Positions 59,971-64,000 of a DNA stretch of 64,000 nucleotides are shown here, one piece after another. A program made the position numbers and the translations under genes. The DNA is from Bagarius yarrelli (lineage: Eukaryota; Chordata; Actinopteri; Siluriformes; Sisoridae), in the NCBI GenBank assembly GCA_005784505.1, contig VCAZ01000027.1:1259265-1323264 (forward strand), written 5' to 3'. The notes under the pieces are model-generated. The model was not told the origin of the DNA and searched no databases. It was given only the letters and a program-made list of their open reading frames with translations. Every line of letters begins with the position of its first letter. The first letter of the stretch is position 1.

Positions 59971-60344
59971 CACCATCTGCTATAAGCTCTTCATTGCTAC
60001 TTAGTACGACGCTTTAGCAAAATCTGTCTGCGATAAACTCTAAAACTTTTACTCAACTTTATATCTGGATGTCTGAGTTTATTTTATTTTTTTTTATATC
60101 AAAGATTATTGAAATAGATAAGTATTTTTTTCTGAAACAATTTTATACATTGTTAAAAAAGTAGCATTTGTTGTTACAATAGTTTATTTGAAGTATGGTT
60201 AAATTATGAAAAAATGCTTTAATATAGAAACAACACATTTTTCTTACTAGTCCTTAAAACATTTTAATGTACAATGTAAGCAAAGAAGATCCTTTTTTAA
60301 CATATATATTAATTATAAAAAAGGGATTTTGTATATTTTGAATA
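59971..60344. other. AT-rich DNA upstream of the receptor promoter
   Basis: Poly-A/T-rich; no further promoter motif or gene. Confidence 0.45.
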
Positions 60345-60555
60345 TACTAACAGTTCAATTTGATTCAGTTTTTTTGTGTTCCATTTTTAACAATAAACAT
60401 TGTCTCAAAGCTTTACAGACATATAAAATGTACAATAAAATAACAAGGTTTGAAATATAATTTTTTTTCTTAATAAGCAAGCCTAGGTCAATGCTGGGAA
60501 GGACAAAATCTCAGTGACCTTATAAGGAAGGAACCTTTACAGGAACCTGACATTC
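60345..60555 (-). repeat. LINE-type 3' end (teleost L2-like tail)
   Basis: Reverse strand shows 'GTAAAGGTTCCTTCCTTATA', 'GACCTAGGCTTGCTTATTA', 'AAAGCTTTGAGACAATGT', 'CTGAATCAAATTGAAC', matching the tail family at 23,848-24,060. Confidence 0.7.
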
Positions 60556-60615
60556 ATTGATGCAACCATGGCTTTCTCACAGAAAAGTTTTTTTAAAGAC
60601 TTTAGTGCAAAGTAT

Positions 60616-60805
60616 TACATTTACGGCATTTGGCAGATGCCCTTATCCAGAGCGACTTACATTTATCTCATTTATAGGACTGAGCATTTGGGGGTTAAGG
60701 GCCTTGCTCAGGGGCCCAACAGTGGTGGCTTGGTGAAGCTGGGAATCGAACCCACAATATTCAGGTTGGCAGTCCAACACCTTAACCGTGAGCCACCACT
60801 TCCCC
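60616..60805 (-). repeat. tRNA-derived SINE copy 7 (best preserved overall)
   Basis: In reverse: 'CGGCATTTGGCAGATGCCC', 'CCAGAGCGACTTACATTTAT', 'GGGGGTTAAGGGCCTTGC', 'GCTGGGAATCGAACCCACAA' (B-box region), 'AACCGTGAGCCACCACTTCC'. Full-length head, body and tail; lies about 0.75 kb upstream of the receptor start. Confidence 0.9.
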
Positions 60806-61912
60806 TATTAATTAGTTTAGATGGTTGAGGTAATTGATTCAAAGTGCTAGAATAAACTTTTTGGTTGTACAAAACTCCAACCTTTAGTTGGGAAAATACC
60901 TTTGTATTAATTGTATTATTTTGACCTTTGCTCACACTTTATCGCCGGTTACTCATCTCAGTTCATAGTTTTAATTTCCAAAAACAATACTTATCTGTAT
61001 AATCTGTCTCATACTCATAATCTGCACATGCTTAAAGTCTGTACCGTGAGTCTTTGCATTTTTTTTTTTGTCATTTATAAAAGTTACAACATTCTATATC
61101 TTTTTTTTTTATGTATTACATTGTTGATGAAGAAAAAAAAAAGAAAATGGTATCCTGCTGCTGAGGCATTTTTGAGTCACCAAAAGAAAGTTATCGAGTT
61201 CCACTGGAAACATTCTCTTTTACCCCAAAATAGAAAGGCTGATTTTTTTCTTTAGTGGTGCAGAGTGTCTATCCAATGGTACATCCTGCTAATCGAGGCT
61301 CATCAACTACAGCTAAGCAGTTCCAGATCCAAAGCTGGAAGCCATTATTGTGCACCTCTCACCATGTCATACTGCGACGGCTGAGGTTTTCAATTACTAA
61401 AAATTTCACTAACTATTTTTACTGGTCTTAGCGTAAGCTAGCACATGAGTTTAGGCAATAAAGAGCTTTAGTAAACGTCTTCTCTGTTAAACCTGTTTCA
61501 TGTGTTATGCTGTTACATGGCTTTATCCAGACACATAAATAAATGCAAGTGATATATATATATACTGAGACATGGAAGGTGTTTGGTGGTTATGTGAGTC
61601 ATTACAACCACAATGAATAAAATGACTGTGATACCTGATTATGGGTTAATTCATGAACACCAGCTATAAACTATGTAATGAGAAAATGAGAAGTTTATCA
61701 ACTCAAGAATTTACAAAGAAAAAATATTTTTAAAGAAATCATAATAAAGCATCACATTTTTTTTTTTTTACCTTATAATGCTAAATAATTTCACTTAATA
61801 GCACCACTACAGTTTTTAAAGTATTAAAATTAAAGTGTGTAATAACTTAACATCTGCAGATATTTCTAGTTTTGCAGTGTGTTTCTCAGAATTAAGTCTG
61901 TGCTTTCTTACA
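60806..61912. other. AT-rich intergenic, no gene seen
   Basis: Several poly-T runs; a 114-codon plus ORF at 60911-61255 is low-complexity and has no domain. Confidence 0.45.
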
Positions 61913-62062
61913 TACACTCTAAAAACTAAAGACGCTTTAAAAAATTTTGTCAGACGTCTTATTATTTTGTTTTGTTTTTTAAAAAACCTTTAAAATTTAG
62001 GGAATTTTCCATGGCACAAAGGGTTCCTCTGGCACTCTTGGTACCATGGCACTATTGTTGGC
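61913..62062. repeat. Possible fish MITE fragment
   Basis: 'ACACTCTAAAAACTAAAG' and 'GGCACAAAGGGTTCCTCTGG' resemble a common fish element ('CACTCT.AAAAATAAAGG..GGTTC..'). Diverged; family not named. Confidence 0.35.
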
Positions 62063-62900
62063 ATATTAGGAGTTCTTACTAAAGCTCAAATATCTATCAG
62101 ACAATGAAAGACACTGCAACAAGCCTAACGTTTTATTATACAATGTCGTTTCTCAGTTTTATTAATCATTTATATGATCAATAAATATAAATTAAAGTTT
62201 TTACTTCCAGACTCTTTTACTAGTTTTAGTTTAGTATTATTTTACTAAGCAGGCAGGTTTGCATACAGATAACACTTTTACACTTGTATGTTTGTTGCTT
62301 TGTCTAATGGATACTTCTGTTTAACGAAATATTGAGTAGTTAATGGTAGAACGGTAGAAGGTGGAAAATTAAAAATTCCAATCAATGGCAGTGAGACTTT
62401 ACTAGTAAGCCACAGTATTACTCAAGCTAATCATTAGTTAGTTAAGCTATTGATCTGTAATTATGGCTAAACCAAATCTATTAACAGTGCACTGGATTAA
62501 TGACTGTAAAATATTGACTCTATATGTTAAAAGTTAATAAAGCTTAGTCTTAAAATGACTAATAAATAGTTGACCAAATTATTAATTATGGATAATCAAT
62601 GCCTTTACAGGAAATTATAAATAAATTATATGCTAAGTATATTAGTACTCTTATGTTTTATTTAACATCAGTGTGTAAAAAAACTTGTTTTCAGTGTTGT
62701 ACAATCAACGTTATCACCTTGAAATGTCGTTTTTTTAATTTATTGCTGTGATGCCTTGTCCAGTTAAGAAAGGGCAAGACAGAGAGTGAAAAGGAAAGGC
62801 ATGTGCAAAGAACTCTTTCAGAAATGCTTGATTTCACACCAGCTCTGTTACACGATCCTCCTCTGGGATAGGGTGTTTGTGTTGAAGAAAGACAAGGCCT
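62063..62900. other. AT-rich intergenic, no gene seen
   Basis: TTA/TAA-rich filler. Confidence 0.45.
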
Positions 62901-63104
62901 GTCAGGACAAAGAGCAATATTCCAATGATATGTTTAGCAAAAAGGGCGAGTGAAAAGTGAATCAAAGCTTGGCAGGATCAAAGAAACACTGCCAAATAGA
63001 CAACATGGCTGCCATGGGAGCCGCAGAAGATGCATATCATTTTTAGTTGTTTTTTCAGCGCCTTCTGATGTTGGGCAATTTATTGATATAGTTGGTAGAG
63101 AGAG

Positions 63105-63162
<58 letters not shown>

Positions 63163-63300
63163 TCTATGAAATTGGCTAGTGAAGGAGTCCACCAATCAAG
63201 AGGATGTGGTAAGTTCACTGACATTTGCAGCAGGGACATGCAGCGATAGCAGATTGTTAGACTGAGCTGGATTAAAAGGCTGAGCGATGCAGAAATGTCT
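62901..63300. promoter_or_regulatory. Weak candidate regulatory element interrupted by (GA)n
   Basis: Balanced sequence on both sides of a (GA)n tract at 63111-63150; TTGGCAGGATCAAAG and ATGGCTGCCATGG are visible. Composition evidence only. Confidence 0.25.
63111..63150. repeat. (GA)n microsatellite
   Basis: About 20 GA units, giving the Leu/Ser run of the minus-strand ORF. Confidence 0.95.
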
Positions 63301-64000
63301 CTCGCGTGTTTATCTTTGTTTATTTGATAACAAAGACAGGGATGTGGTTACCAGAATTTTTTCTATTTGCATAAGAACAACGCAACACAAAACTACACAT
63401 TAATGTGACTTCTAAAAAAGGAATTGATTGATCATCAAATGATCAACACATTTTCATCAAAGACTTAACTGATACATGATTGTTTTTAAGTGATGGTCAA
63501 AATAAAACTTCTCTACTATGTAATAATATGAGCTGTGCAACTTTCTTTTAGTTTAGAATCGGTTCAATTCTAATTTGGGTCATCATTACAATCTCTCTGT
63601 GTAGTCAGAGGCTCCATGTTTGTCTTTATGAACAAAACCACACCAGCTGCTGTTTTTCTGGGCTAATCTTACTCAAAAATCACTGCTACTTATCTGTCTG
63701 TTTCCGCAGTATTCAAAAGTATACAGGAGACTTTATTTAAGCTTGAAAAAATGCATCAAATTATTCATCAGGGTTTTAACAGACCTCTAAGTGGAACGGC
63801 GAAACTTGTTGAGAAGTGATTAATAGCTAACTGATAATAAATTCACTTCCATGAAAGCCTGATTACAGACACGCAGTTCAACCATTGTCAATATATTTCC
63901 TGATGAAAATTTATTCCTTTTACAAGAGTAAGAATAAAAAGAACTAGAAGTGAAATAAATATTATTTTAGATGCATTTTAGGTGGGGGTATATATATATA
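63301..64000. other. AT-rich intergenic, no gene seen
   Basis: Nothing recognised; the window ends in a short (TA)n. Confidence 0.45.

Noticed and set aside
60717..60805. Possible tRNA gene (B-box and tRNA-like head on the minus strand)
   Set aside because: Part of a full SINE with body and tail, and the head does not fold as an intact cloverleaf by eye.
60911..61255. 114-codon ORF right of the receptor gene
   Set aside because: Low-complexity, poly-T/poly-A derived peptide with no family match; no promoter or splice support.

Overview
The window is nuclear DNA from a teleost fish, probably an otophysan and perhaps a catfish. It is AT-rich, full of (AT)n, (CA)n and (GA)n microsatellites, and holds at least seven degraded copies of one tRNA-derived SINE whose 3' part (GTAAGTCGCTCTGGATAAGG, then a 'CTGCCAAATGCC' tail) I know from otophysan genomes. 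It also has LINE 3' ends with a 'TTTGAGACAATGT' signature, a Tc1-like transposase relic and several hAT relics. There are no operons, Shine-Dalgarno sites or long prokaryotic ORFs. The species call is inference.

Only one protein-coding gene can be supported, and it lies on the minus strand at 57,487-59,877. Six exons with GT-AG borders join in frame to encode a 262-residue single-pass class I cytokine receptor. It has a signal peptide, one fibronectin-III module with a WSXWS-type box (WGKWS), a transmembrane segment, a Box1 motif (LPIIPDP) and a tyrosine four residues from the C-terminus. The best family match is CRLF2 (TSLP receptor). The N-terminal FN3 domain (D1) of that family was not found.

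The left 57 kb (1-57,300) reads as a gene desert. Blocks of balanced, low-repeat sequence with homeodomain, POU and PBX-like sites alternate with AT-rich filler and transposons; the blocks lie near 3.4-5.8, 8.0-8.7, 13.4-14.1, 16.9-17.6, 19.5-20.0, 21.4-22.5, 28.1-28.9, 30.5-31.1, 34.2-35.1, 47.1-48.5, 50.4-51.3 and 53.7-55.2 kb. They look like conserved non-coding elements, but conservation itself cannot be seen from one sequence. In human PAR1, CRLF2 is the next protein-coding gene beyond the large SHOX downstream regulatory desert, and its 3' end faces SHOX. The layout here (receptor 3' end facing a CNE-like desert) fits that arrangement, so the desert may be the fish shox downstream regulatory domain.

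Transposon-derived parts cluster at 39-44 kb (two related hAT MITE copies, a BED-finger hAT relic and SINEs), at 45.8-47.0 kb (long AT tracts) and at 51.9-53.3 kb (a hAT relic inside an AT tract flanked by direct repeats). Right of the receptor gene (60-64 kb) there are repeats, AT-rich sequence and one weak candidate regulatory block. Several stem-loops and palindromes are reported as separate findings; none could be tied to a known RNA gene.
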